The notes under the pieces are model-generated. The model did no database searches, had not been told where the DNA came from, and saw only the letters and a program-made list of their open reading frames with translations. Below, one piece after another: positions 1 to 7,526 of a DNA stretch of 16,888 nt (within the stretch, counting starts at the first letter, position 1; each line of letters begins with the position of its first letter). The DNA comes from CAWELS01 sp964468205 (GTDB taxonomy: Bacteria > Acidobacteriota > Terriglobia > Bryobacterales > Bryobacteraceae): NCBI GenBank assembly GCA_964468205.1, contig CAYXVG010000094.1, positions 1 to 16,888 on the forward strand, written 5' to 3'. Both the position numbers and the translations under genes were made by a program.

Positions 1-76
1 GCCTCCGATTCTCGCGCGACGATCATACAAACCTGCACAGAGCTCCCAGGCGGTTTGGATTTCTTTTTGTTTTCTT

Positions 77-86
77 TTGTATACAA
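77..86. promoter_or_regulatory. 10-bp perfect palindrome, possible operator
   Basis: TTGTATACAA is a perfect inverted repeat that ends 11 bases before the -35 core of the sigma-28-like promoter and follows a T-rich tract. The position would suit an activator or repressor site, but a 10-bp AT-rich palindrome can occur by chance and no regulator is known. Confidence 0.2.
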
Positions 87-97
87 CGGCTTTGCGC

Positions 98-124
98 TAA
101 AGGCTGTTCCAGCATCACCGATAC
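98..124 (+). promoter_or_regulatory. FliA/sigma-28-like promoter
   Basis: TAAA at 98-101 is followed by exactly 15 bases and then ACCGATAC at 117-124. The textbook sigma-28 consensus is TAAA-N15-GCCGATAA, so the -35 core and spacing match fully and the -10 matches at six of eight positions. Transcription would start near 131 and leave a leader of about 165 bases before the MCP start. Flagellar sigma factors commonly drive chemotaxis operons, so the location is sensible. The call rests on motif match alone. Confidence 0.5.
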
Positions 125-281
125 GGTAGTTGTGCGCAGGAGCTAAGCGGGAACCGCTGGCAAGCCGCCGCGTCGCCGGACTGGTTTAGAGCTGTCGTAG
201 TGGAAAGATATGCGACAAGGCCCTTCTCTAGCACACTAACTCTACACAGGGCTAAGTTGCCCAAGCATTTTCCTCATTGTG

Positions 282-290
282 AAAGGAGAG
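282..290 (+). promoter_or_regulatory. ribosome binding site that fixes the MCP start
   Basis: AAAGGAGAG contains an AGGAG core at 284-288, eight bases before the ATG at 297. An in-frame GTG at 279 lies upstream of this core and would place the Shine-Dalgarno sequence inside the gene, so the ATG at 297 is preferred. Confidence 0.75.
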
Positions 291-296
291 CTGTCG

Positions 297-2300
297 ATGC
301 AGACAGAGACCGCAAAACCGAAGGTGAATGGTTCCGGAACACCCATTGGCCGGCTGGCCACGAACCCACTTGCCCCCCAACGCGCCGGGTCGCCTCAACC
401 CGTTTCCAGCACCGCTGGACAACCGGCTGCTGACGCTACTCAGAGCCGCCTCGCGGCGAAGAAGAGGGCGGAAGAGAAGGCGCGGGCGCGGACATTGGCG
501 CGGGCTCAGGCCGTGGCCGAAAAACTCTCCGCGGCGACAGAGCAAGTAGCCAGCGCGATTGCTGAAGCGAACAGCTCGGTGGTGGAGCTGGAAAAGACCA
601 TGCACACGGTGGCGGCGGGCGCCGAACAGGCTTCGGCCGCAGCGGAAGAGTCCCGCGCCGCAATCAATCAGATCGAAAAGTCTTCGGACATCTCGAGCAG
701 CCAAGCGGGAGGGGTCCTGCAAAAGGCCACTGACCTTCAAGCCCTGGCGGCGAGGACGCAATCCGATATCGAAGAGTTGATCAACGGCGTCAAGGAAGCG
801 GCCGAGGCAAATCTTGCGTCGGCGAAGATGGTTGGCGAACTCGAGCAGCAATCGGAAGAGATCGGCAAGATCGTTCACGCGGTGGCTCGGATCGCTGACC
901 AAACCAATCTGTTGGCGCTGAACGCTGCGATTGAGGCGGCACGGGCTGGAGAGCACGGGAAAGGCTTTGCGGTGGTCGCCGATGAGGTCCGGAATCTCGC
1001 CGAGATGAGTGAGAAGAGCGCCCGCGGCATTCAGGAAGTAGTCAACGAGATTCAAAACCAGGTGAAAGTTGTGGCCGTTGACACCGAGACGGCCGGTCAG
1101 AAGAGCCAAGAGGAGCTTCAAAAAGCGAAAGTCATTATTTCGGATCTCAGCAAGATCACGGAGGACTTCGCCGCCATTCAGGCAAACTGCGTCACGATCC
1201 GTCAGAATGCCGATGAATCGTTGGGCGGGGCCAAGGAGTACTTGAAAGGTGCCGAGGAGATCGCGGCCGCATCTGAAGAGGCGACGTCGGCCTGCCAGGA
1301 GGCCCAGAAATCAGTCCAGGAACAGTCGAAGGCCTACGCGGAGATGAACGACGCGGCCCGTGCGCTGGCGGAGATGGCGGAAACTCTGAAGACCTCGACC
1401 AACGCGCAGAAGTCGGCTGAGGAACTCGCGGCTACGGCCGAGGAACTCTCCACCAATGCCGAGGAGGTCAGGACGTCGTCCGCTCAGATCTCCACGGCCG
1501 TCGAGCAGATCAACAAGGCGGCCACGGCGCAAGCAAAATCCGCCGAGTCGTCGAACGCCCTCGGAGTCCAACTCCTGCAGGCCACCAAAGCAATGAGTGA
1601 CAACGCCGATCTCAGCGCAGAGAAGGCGGTGGCGATTCGGCAGCTACTCGTCTCCAATAATGAGAATGTCAATCAGCTCATCACAAACATCGGCAAAGCA
1701 GCCGACTCATCACTCGATTCCGCCAAGAATGTTCTCGAACTGGAAGAACGCACGCGACGGATCGACAAGATCGTCGATGCGATCGTGATGGTCACGGTGC
1801 AAACGAAGATGCTGGCCGTGAACGGCAATGTCGAAGCCGCGCGAGCCGGAGAATTTGGTCGGGGCTTCTCGGTGGTTGCCGGGGACATCCGCGCGTTGGC
1901 CAACGAGAGCAGCGAAAACGCTGATCGTATCAAAGACCTCGTCAAGAACATCCAGACTCAGATCACAAAGGTAGCCAACGATATCCAGTTGTCCGGAACG
2001 CAGTCGCGGCAGCAAGCAGAAAAGGCAAAGGCGAGCGCCTCGAACCTCGAGTCGATCGGCGCCGATTGCGACGCCATCGTCGATGCCATCAAGGAGGTGA
2101 GCGAAGGATCGACCGAAGCCGTCGCCGCGCTGGAGCAGGCAGGCAAGGGCAGCCAGCAGATCGCCAGTGCCGCCGAGGAAACCGCTCGCGCGACGACCGA
2201 AGCCGCCGGCGCCGCCGAGCAGGGTCTCAAGGCTGCTCAGGAGATCGCCCAGGCGGTCGAGGACATCGCGTCGCAGGCGGACGAGCTACAGAACGGGTAA
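297..2300 (+). CDS. soluble methyl-accepting chemotaxis protein with two signalling hairpins
   Basis: This 667-residue chemoreceptor feeds signals to CheA through CheW. It has no transmembrane segment and no recognisable ligand-binding domain, so it should be cytosolic. Residues 1-50 are a Pro/Ala/Ser-rich tail, followed by a short basic helix; the rest is Ala/Glu-rich coiled coil. The first hairpin tip is canonical: QTNLLALNAAIEAARAGE starts at Q202, followed by GKGFAVVADEVRNLA. A second, altered tip, QTKMLAVNGNVEAARAGE, starts at Q502, exactly 300 residues later, followed by GRGFSVVAGDIRALA. The flanking helices also look alike, consistent with internal duplication. Glu/Gln/Ala-rich runs such as SAAEET near the C-terminus resemble methylation regions, and CheR and CheB are encoded downstream. 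The start at 297 is set by AGGAG at 284-288. This is the first gene of the operon. MCP identity is very sure; the signal sensed is unknown. Confidence 0.95.
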   Translation: MQTETAKPKVNGSGTPIGRLATNPLAPQRAGSPQPVSSTAGQPAADATQSRLAAKKRAEEKARARTLARAQAVAEKLSAATEQVASAIAEANSSVVELEKTMHTVAAGAEQASAAAEESRAAINQIEKSSDISSSQAGGVLQKATDLQALAARTQSDIEELINGVKEAAEANLASAKMVGELEQQSEEIGKIVHAVARIADQTNLLALNAAIEAARAGEHGKGFAVVADEVRNLAEMSEKSARGIQEVVNEIQNQVKVVAVDTETAGQKSQEELQKAKVIISDLSKITEDFAAIQANCVTIRQNADESLGGAKEYLKGAEEIAAASEEATSACQEAQKSVQEQSKAYAEMNDAARALAEMAETLKTSTNAQKSAEELAATAEELSTNAEEVRTSSAQISTAVEQINKAATAQAKSAESSNALGVQLLQATKAMSDNADLSAEKAVAIRQLLVSNNENVNQLITNIGKAADSSLDSAKNVLELEERTRRIDKIVDAIVMVTVQTKMLAVNGNVEAARAGEFGRGFSVVAGDIRALANESSENADRIKDLVKNIQTQITKVANDIQLSGTQSRQQAEKAKASASNLESIGADCDAIVDAIKEVSEGSTEAVAALEQAGKGSQQIASAAEETARATTEAAGAAEQGLKAAQEIAQAVEDIASQADELQNG

Positions 2301-2315
2301 GCCTCCGCTTCCATC

Positions 2316-2337
2316 CGAAAAGAGGTCGAAAAGAGGT
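2316..2337 (+). repeat. 11-bp tandem repeat duplicating a Shine-Dalgarno-like sequence
   Basis: CGAAAAGAGGT occurs twice head to tail (2316-2326 and 2327-2337) in the short gap between the MCP and triple-CheW genes. Each copy carries AAGAGG. The second copy lies 11 bases before the ATG at 2348 and is the likely ribosome binding site; the first copy is too far upstream for the same start. Confidence 0.7.
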
Positions 2338-2347
2338 ATTGAGTCCT

Positions 2348-4165
2348 ATGCAGACAGACACACCGGAAGACCGTACCGCTGCGAAAGAGGAAAGCCAACT
2401 CGTCACTTTTCTCCTCAAGGACGAGGAGTTCGGTTTCGACATTATGTCGGTGCAGGAAATCATTCGCCCGCCGAAAATGTCGAAAGTCCCGCGCACCCCG
2501 CCATATGTTGACGGCATCGCCAACCTTCGGGACGTCGTTCTCCCAATCATCGACATGCGCGCCCGCTTTGGCATGGAGCGCGCGGAGGAGACCGACCGTA
2601 CCCGGGTATTGGTCATCGACACCGGGGGGGTGAAGACCGGGTTGCGAGTAGACCGTGTCAAACAAGTGACGCGGGTGCTGCGCAGCGACATCGACCCGCC
2701 GCCCGCAGCCATTCGAGGAACCACGGCCGACTACCTGGACGGCGTGGTGAAGCTTGATAACGGCGAGCGAATCATCATGGCCCTGAACGCTGCCCAAGTC
2801 TGCCAGATCGACGCAGCGCACCGGCGGACCAACACCGCGTCCGAACCCCGCCAGGGAGCAGACGCCGCTGGAGATGCCGGTTCCGCTGACGATAGCGCCG
2901 ACGACATCGCCCAGATGGTGACTTTTCATATTGCGAAAGAGGAGTTCGCATTCCGCATGGAACACGTGCGGGAAATCCTGAGGGTGCAAACTCCAAAGCA
3001 GGTTCCCGACGTTCCCGATTACGTATTGGGCGTACTGACCGTTCGCGGCAAGATCCTGCCTGTCGTCGACCTGCGCCGCCTGCTGCAACAACCATCCTTA
3101 GCCGACGAACTCGCCGGTGGATGCCGTGACGTCCGGTGTCACTATGAGAGCTGGATCGACCAGGTCGACTCCCGCCACGGCAATGTTTCTGGTCCGGAGC
3201 GTCTGCGCACATGGATCAGTGCGGCAAACAGCTCGAGCCAGGTCCTCATGGAGATCTTGTCGAACGTGCGCAGTCGCAATGAAAAGGTGATCAAGCAGGT
3301 GCAGGCGGGCGCATCGCTCGAAGAAATCCAGGCGAGCACCTCAGCGGTGATCGAGTCGTTGAACGACTTCGAACGGGAGGTCGCGGCCAATATCCAAGAG
3401 GACCAACGAATCATCGTTGTGGACGCCAACGGTTTCGTCATGGGGCTGGTGGTCGATCACGTCAATGAAGTCTTGAACGTGATGCGCAAGCTGATGGACC
3501 CGCCTCCAATGGTGACATCCGGAGGGTTGGAACTGGAAGCCGTCGCGAAGCTTCAGGATGGGGACCGTCTGATCATGGTGCTCGACATAACCAATCTCAT
3601 GCGCGACGAAAAGCTGCGAGAAATCCAGGAGGAATCCCGGCCGGAGAGTGCAGCCGGCGACTCGACAGCCGAGAACCGAGACGAGACCGAGCACGAGCTC
3701 AACGAGATTCAGCTTGTTACGTTCATGCTCGGCGACGAAGAATACGGCGTACCCATCTCACAGATCCAGGAGATTGACCGCGTTTCAAAGATCACGAAGG
3801 TTCCGAAAGCCGCCTCGTTTGTGGAAGGCATCACGAACCTTCGCGGCGAAGTCATTCCAGTCCTGGACACGCGCCAGCGGTTTGACCTCAAGACCAAGGA
3901 TTCCGACGATCGAACCCGCGTCATCATCGTGGAATTGGGCGGTGTCAAGACTGGCCTGATCGTGGACTCCGTGCGCGAGGTTCTCAGCCTGGCGAGGAGT
4001 GACATCGCACCGCCTCCAGAGGCGATTCATTCGGGAGTCGACCAGCAATTCATTTCCGGCATCGGGAAAGTGGATTCCGGGAAACGGATGGTTGTCCTGC
4101 TTGACGTCGAGAAGATTCTCTCCAAGTCGGAGCAGGCCGAGTTGGCGGAGTCTCCCCTCCCGTAG
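2348..4165 (+). CDS. triple CheW-domain coupling protein with a helical insertion
   Basis: This 605-residue protein contains three CheW domains in series, whereas ordinary CheW has one domain of about 150 residues. CheW domains join receptors to CheA in the array. Domain 1 spans about residues 16-157, domain 2 about 187-428 and domain 3 about 450-605. Each begins with a QLVTF/QMVTF-type strand and carries the VxG(I/V)xxLR(G/D)xVLP-type motif and a late GLxVDxVxxVL-type strand. Domain 2 is enlarged by a helical insert (about 246-351) placed like the CZB zinc-binding domains found in some CheW proteins, but most of the expected His and Cys ligands are missing. Acidic linkers join the domains. 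The frame is open upstream to 2066, but that part overlaps the MCP gene and is Arg-rich nonsense; ATG 2348 has AAGAGG upstream. It probably works as a scaffold linking several receptors or kinases. Confidence 0.93.
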   Translation: MQTDTPEDRTAAKEESQLVTFLLKDEEFGFDIMSVQEIIRPPKMSKVPRTPPYVDGIANLRDVVLPIIDMRARFGMERAEETDRTRVLVIDTGGVKTGLRVDRVKQVTRVLRSDIDPPPAAIRGTTADYLDGVVKLDNGERIIMALNAAQVCQIDAAHRRTNTASEPRQGADAAGDAGSADDSADDIAQMVTFHIAKEEFAFRMEHVREILRVQTPKQVPDVPDYVLGVLTVRGKILPVVDLRRLLQQPSLADELAGGCRDVRCHYESWIDQVDSRHGNVSGPERLRTWISAANSSSQVLMEILSNVRSRNEKVIKQVQAGASLEEIQASTSAVIESLNDFEREVAANIQEDQRIIVVDANGFVMGLVVDHVNEVLNVMRKLMDPPPMVTSGGLELEAVAKLQDGDRLIMVLDITNLMRDEKLREIQEESRPESAAGDSTAENRDETEHELNEIQLVTFMLGDEEYGVPISQIQEIDRVSKITKVPKAASFVEGITNLRGEVIPVLDTRQRFDLKTKDSDDRTRVIIVELGGVKTGLIVDSVREVLSLARSDIAPPPEAIHSGVDQQFISGIGKVDSGKRMVVLLDVEKILSKSEQAELAESPLP

Positions 4166-4176
4166 GAAACGAAGCT

Positions 4177-5253
4177 ATGCCTCCAATACAGGTGCTCGTT
4201 GCCGACGACTCGGCTCTCATGCGCCGCACCTTGAAGCGAATCATCGACGCCGAGCCCGGATTGCAAGTAGCCGGAATCGCCCGCGACGGTGAAGATGCCG
4301 TCGCCAAGGCCCGCGAGCTGCGGCCCGATGTCGTGACCATGGACATCAACATGCCGAAGCTCGACGGGGTTACGGCGCTTCAGTTCATTGTTGAGGAGAA
4401 GATCTGTCCGGTGGTCATGGTCTCTTCGTTGACCCAACGGGGGGCCCTGACCACCTTCGAGTGCCTCGAACTGGGAGCATTCGATTTCGTCGCCAAGCCT
4501 GATGGGACCGTTTCCGCGGACATGGGGGCGGTGGCCGATGACTTGGTGTCCAAGCTGCGTGCGGCTGCTTCGGCCGGTGTGCTCGATCGTGTGCGCAGGC
4601 GAGACTGGCGGCAGCCGGTACCGCGGCGCCCGATCGAGCCGCGCCCCGCTCGATGGCAGGCGACCGAATCAGTCGCCGTGGCGATCGGCATCTCGACTGG
4701 CGGACCCGCGACTCTGACTGAGGTATTGCCTTTGTTGCCGGCGGATCTCCCGGCAAGCGTCTTCCTGGTGCAACACATGCCCGCAACCTTTTTGACCGCG
4801 TTTGCTAACCGCCTGAATCAGTACTGCTCTCTCGAAGTCGTCGAGGCGCGAGCTGGTATGACGGTTAAGCAGGGCACCTGCTACGTGGCGCCGGGCGGCC
4901 TGCACCTGTGCCCTCGGCGCCGGTCGACCGGCGATATCGTAATCCGAACCCCAGCCCAGCCGGATACCCTCTTTGTCCCTTCGGTCAGCGTGATGATGCA
5001 GGCGGTCCTGGAGGCATATGGCCCGAATACGATTGGCGTTCTGATGACCGGCATCGGCGACGATGGAGCAGACCAGATGGTTGCTATTCGGCAAACCGGG
5101 GGCATAACCATCGCCGAGAGCGAAGAGACGGCTGTCGTATTCGGTATGCCACGTGAGGCAATCGAGCGTGGAGGAGCCGAGATCGTCGCGCCGCACTATG
5201 AAGTGGCCCAGCAAGTTATGCACGCCACGGAAAGGGTAGGTAGAAAGAAATGA
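4177..5253 (+). CDS. cheB: CheB, protein-glutamate methylesterase/glutaminase response regulator
   Basis: CheB removes methyl groups from (or deamidates) MCP glutamates when its receiver is phosphorylated by CheA, opposing CheR. The 358-residue length is typical. The receiver covers about residues 4-125, with acidic pair D10/D11 and phospho-acceptor D56 in VTMDINMP. A Pro/Arg-rich linker (about 135-163) leads to the esterase domain. The catalytic triad is complete: S173 in GISTGGP, H200 in VQHMP and D296 in MTGIGDDG. The start ATG 4177 follows AGGA at 4164-4167, which lies on the stop of the preceding gene. The stop overlaps the next gene's start (ATGA), so the two are translationally coupled. 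Nothing suggests inactivation. Confidence 0.97.
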   Translation: MPPIQVLVADDSALMRRTLKRIIDAEPGLQVAGIARDGEDAVAKARELRPDVVTMDINMPKLDGVTALQFIVEEKICPVVMVSSLTQRGALTTFECLELGAFDFVAKPDGTVSADMGAVADDLVSKLRAAASAGVLDRVRRRDWRQPVPRRPIEPRPARWQATESVAVAIGISTGGPATLTEVLPLLPADLPASVFLVQHMPATFLTAFANRLNQYCSLEVVEARAGMTVKQGTCYVAPGGLHLCPRRRSTGDIVIRTPAQPDTLFVPSVSVMMQAVLEAYGPNTIGVLMTGIGDDGADQMVAIRQTGGITIAESEETAVVFGMPREAIERGGAEIVAPHYEVAQQVMHATERVGRKK

Positions 5254-6305
5254 TCGATCATTGCGAAGCCGTTGCGCGTCTTGAAAGCGACGATGAGTCC
5301 GAGCGTATCTACGCCGCCGAGGACATCGGATACGTCAATCAACCCGAGAGCATCGGTCCGCTTGTGGCCAGACTCCAGGTGGAGCCATCTCGTGCAGTCC
5401 GCGAAGCCATCTTCAGCGCCCTACTCCAGATCGAGGATGACGCGGTCATCGAAAGCACGATGAATTTGCTTGACAGTCAGGACCCCTTTCTCCGCAACCA
5501 GGCCGTGGAATTGCTCCGGGCCCGGGGTGCTGGAACCATTCCGTACCTTGAAAAGGCATTCCGGCAAGGGAATGGCGATAAACGGAAGTTCATTGTCGAC
5601 GTTGCCGCGCGCGTGAGCGCCTCAGACGCGTCGGCGATCTACGACCTGGCTTTGCGGGATGCCGACATCAACGTGGTGATTACAGCGGTCGAGGGCCTCG
5701 GCAGCTCGCGCAAGAACCAATTCCGCGACCGCATAGAGAGACTCGTCCTTCCCGACACCCATCCGATGCTCCTCAGCGCCTGTCTCGAGGCGCTCACGGA
5801 AATCGGGGAGCCAGACACGATTCGCACAGTGCGCAAAGCCCTCGGCGAAGCCCGGGCCTTACCCGGATACCTGCGGCCATCCTATCTGAAGTTGATCGGC
5901 GCCAAGGGAGGCCCGGAGGATCTGAGGGAACTCGTTAGCATGATGGGCGACGATGAACTCGACGCGCCGTTGCTCAATGCTCTGACGTCGCTGCGGAACC
6001 GTCATCCGGACCTGCGATTGCCCGCCGAAGTTGCGCTCCCACTCCAGGATCTGGTCGGCAAGCAGCATTCCCCGCCGCTTGCGTACCAGGCGGTACGGCT
6101 GCTTGGGGCCTTGCTCGAAGAGGACGGCGTGCTCTCCTTTCTCGACCGCTGTCTAGACCATCCGCAAAAGGCGGTTCGGATTGGCGCCGTCCAGGCGATG
6201 CTCGAAGCCGGCGACGAAAAAAACGAGGCCGTAGTCCGCCGCCGCCTTGCCGACGAAACCGACGAGGAGGTCTTACAGGCCCTGGCCGGTAAGAAGGCAG
6301 AGTAA
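5250..6305 (+). CDS. HEAT-repeat protein of the chemosensory operon
   Basis: This 351-residue soluble protein is built of tandem helical HEAT/PBS-lyase-like repeats through most of its length. Repeating units of about 30 residues have the pattern 'xVRxxAxxALxxI', for example AVREAIFSALLQI near the N-terminus, FLRNQAVELLRA next and KAVRIGAVQAMLEA near the C-terminus. Such proteins are binding scaffolds rather than enzymes. Its start overlaps the cheB stop by 4 bp and its stop overlaps the cheR start by 1 bp, so it is made together with the two adaptation enzymes and may bind them or their receptor. As I recall, the Myxococcus Che7 locus also includes a HEAT-repeat partner (Cpc7), which is a possible parallel. 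No catalytic motif or signal peptide is seen. The function is unknown. Confidence 0.85.
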   Translation: MIDHCEAVARLESDDESERIYAAEDIGYVNQPESIGPLVARLQVEPSRAVREAIFSALLQIEDDAVIESTMNLLDSQDPFLRNQAVELLRARGAGTIPYLEKAFRQGNGDKRKFIVDVAARVSASDASAIYDLALRDADINVVITAVEGLGSSRKNQFRDRIERLVLPDTHPMLLSACLEALTEIGEPDTIRTVRKALGEARALPGYLRPSYLKLIGAKGGPEDLRELVSMMGDDELDAPLLNALTSLRNRHPDLRLPAEVALPLQDLVGKQHSPPLAYQAVRLLGALLEEDGVLSFLDRCLDHPQKAVRIGAVQAMLEAGDEKNEAVVRRRLADETDEEVLQALAGKKAE

Positions 6306-7135
6306 TGGAGCTGTCCGCTGAACATTTCCGCAAGCTAACACAGCGGATCTATATTCGCCTTGGCCTGCACTTCGAAGATAACAAAACCTACTATCTGCAG
6401 AAGCGAGTAGAAAAGCGGATGGAGACGCTCGGATACCAGGATCCGCAAGACTACGTCTTCCTGCTGTGCTACGCCGACCCAGAAGGGCAGGAGATGCAGG
6501 CTCTTGCCAACCTCATCACCACCCACGAGACCTATATGTTCCGCGAATACGAGCAGCTTGAGGCATTCGCGAATTGCTGTCTTCCAGAGGTACTCTCGAG
6601 CAAACAGGACCGGGGCGAGCACCGGCTGCGCATCTGGTCTGCCGGCTGCTCGACTGGTGAGGAAGCCTACACTTTGGCGATCATCCTGCGAGAGGTCTTT
6701 CCGCAATCCCAGTACTGGGACTGCGAAATCGTCGCAACCGACATCGACGAAGAGGTGCTGGAACAAGCCGCCGCGGCGAGCTACTCCTGGCGGTCGGTGC
6801 GCGAGGTGCCTGCCGAGTATCTGCAGAGGCACTTCATCAGCAACGGCGAGAGCCACAAGATACGGCCGGGAACCGCGTCGCTGGTACGCCTGCGTCATAT
6901 GAATTTGAACGACCGTATGGCCATGCGCGCGATGCGGGACTTCGATTTCATCTTTTGCCGTAATGTGCTCATTTACTTTGACGACCGGTCCCGCAAAGCG
7001 GCGGTCGATCACTTCTATAACTCGCTCAATCGGGGTGGCTACATCTTCCTGGGCCACTCGGAATCGATCGGCCGGATTTCGAGCGCCTTCACACTGAAGC
7101 GGACGGATGGCCATCTTTTGTATGTCAAGGAATAG
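6305..7135 (+). CDS. cheR: CheR, chemoreceptor glutamate methyltransferase
   Basis: CheR methylates glutamates on MCP cytoplasmic helices using S-adenosylmethionine. The 276 residues match the usual length. An all-helical N-terminal domain (about 1-75) with basic residues (QKRVEKRM) is followed by the Rossmann-like methyltransferase domain. The SAM-binding motif SAGCSTGEEAYTLA begins at S112, ATDIDEEVLE supplies the acidic ribose-binding position, and FCRNVLIYFD has N220. The C-terminus ends GGYIFLGHSES and a short strand, with no TPR extension. The ATG at 6305 overlaps the previous TAA as TAATG and has AAGG at 6294-6297. It pairs with cheB two genes upstream, so the MCP at 297 is the probable substrate. 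Confidence 0.97.
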   Translation: MELSAEHFRKLTQRIYIRLGLHFEDNKTYYLQKRVEKRMETLGYQDPQDYVFLLCYADPEGQEMQALANLITTHETYMFREYEQLEAFANCCLPEVLSSKQDRGEHRLRIWSAGCSTGEEAYTLAIILREVFPQSQYWDCEIVATDIDEEVLEQAAAASYSWRSVREVPAEYLQRHFISNGESHKIRPGTASLVRLRHMNLNDRMAMRAMRDFDFIFCRNVLIYFDDRSRKAAVDHFYNSLNRGGYIFLGHSESIGRISSAFTLKRTDGHLLYVKE

Positions 7136-7137
7136 AG

Positions 7138-7509
7138 ATGAAAAAGAGAATACTGGTCGTAGATGATTCGGAGTTTGTGCGGAGCTATCACACTCACATA
7201 CTGGCCCAGGCGAGTTTCGATGTCCTCACGGCGGTCGACGGAAGCGATGGCCTGGAAAAGCTCTATACGAACCGTTGCGACCTGATCCTGACCGACATCA
7301 ATATGGGCCACATGGACGGCTATGAGTTTATTCGCCGCGTGCGAGCCGAACCTCTCTATGAGGACCTGCCGATCATCATCATCTCGACGGAAGCTGAAGA
7401 GACTGACAAAATGCAGGGGTTCGAAGCGGGAGCGAACCTCTACCTGGTCAAGCCCTCCGAGCCGGAGGTGATGATCGAGAATATCCGGCTGGTGCTTGGG
7501 GCTAACTAG
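7138..7509 (+). CDS. CheY-like single-domain response regulator (first copy)
   Basis: This is a stand-alone receiver of 123 residues. The active site is complete: D9/D10 for Mg2+, phospho-acceptor D53 in LTDINM, S83 at the switch Thr/Ser position and K105 in LVKPS. The usual KPF is KPS here, which may alter the output face. It starts 2 bases after cheR, with AAGGA just upstream. It is probably phosphorylated by the operon's CheA. The target is not evident; it could be a motor switch, the STAS protein encoded next to it, or it could act as a phosphate sink. Confidence 0.93.
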   Translation: MKKRILVVDDSEFVRSYHTHILAQASFDVLTAVDGSDGLEKLYTNRCDLILTDINMGHMDGYEFIRRVRAEPLYEDLPIIIISTEAEETDKMQGFEAGANLYLVKPSEPEVMIENIRLVLGAN

Positions 7510-7526
7510 AAGCGGGAGCGAACAGC

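Larger units (their letters stand above)
1..296. other. non-coding leader region upstream of the operon
   Basis: No convincing coding frame was found here. The only forward frame of any length (200-433) has no ribosome binding site and runs into the MCP gene in another frame. The stretch holds a T-rich tract (about 60-79), a perfect 10-bp palindrome (77-86), a sigma-28-like promoter (98-124) and then about 165 bases of untranslated leader. The leader contains a small hairpin, AGCGG-GAA-CCGCT (146-158), followed by a GC-rich stretch that could fold further. I compared it from memory with known riboswitch consensuses (cyclic-di-GMP, cobalamin, glycine) and saw no good match. Confidence 0.6.

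Noticed and set aside
55..85. Possible sigma-70 promoter (TTGGAT with TATACA)
   Set aside because: The spacing of 19 bases and only three matching -35 positions make it much weaker than the sigma-28-like site.
130..200. Possible cyclic-di-GMP or other riboswitch in the leader
   Set aside because: Some short GC-rich pieces look like parts of the GEMM consensus, but they do not occur in the right order and no long paired helix could be drawn by eye.
200..433. 77-residue forward frame in the leader
   Set aside because: It has no ribosome binding site, reads as Arg/Thr/Pro-rich nonsense and overlaps the MCP gene in another frame.
252..1121. 289-codon reverse-strand frame opposite the MCP gene
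   Set aside because: It is the antisense shadow of a GC-rich coiled-coil gene; the composition (Leu/Arg/Gly runs) resembles no protein family, while the forward MCP is unmistakable.
2066..2347. N-terminal extension of the triple-CheW frame
   Set aside because: The extra 94 residues are Arg-rich and lie mostly inside the MCP gene. ATG 2348 has a proper upstream AAGAGG and starts just before the first CheW domain.
2237..3091. 284-codon reverse frame over the first CheW domain
   Set aside because: It is a shadow of the forward gene with no recognisable motif or ribosome binding site.
3120..3260. Frameshift in the second CheW domain as the reason for the odd insert
   Set aside because: The frame stays open with sensible helical sequence on both sides, and the insert length fits a degenerate CZB domain, so divergence explains it better.
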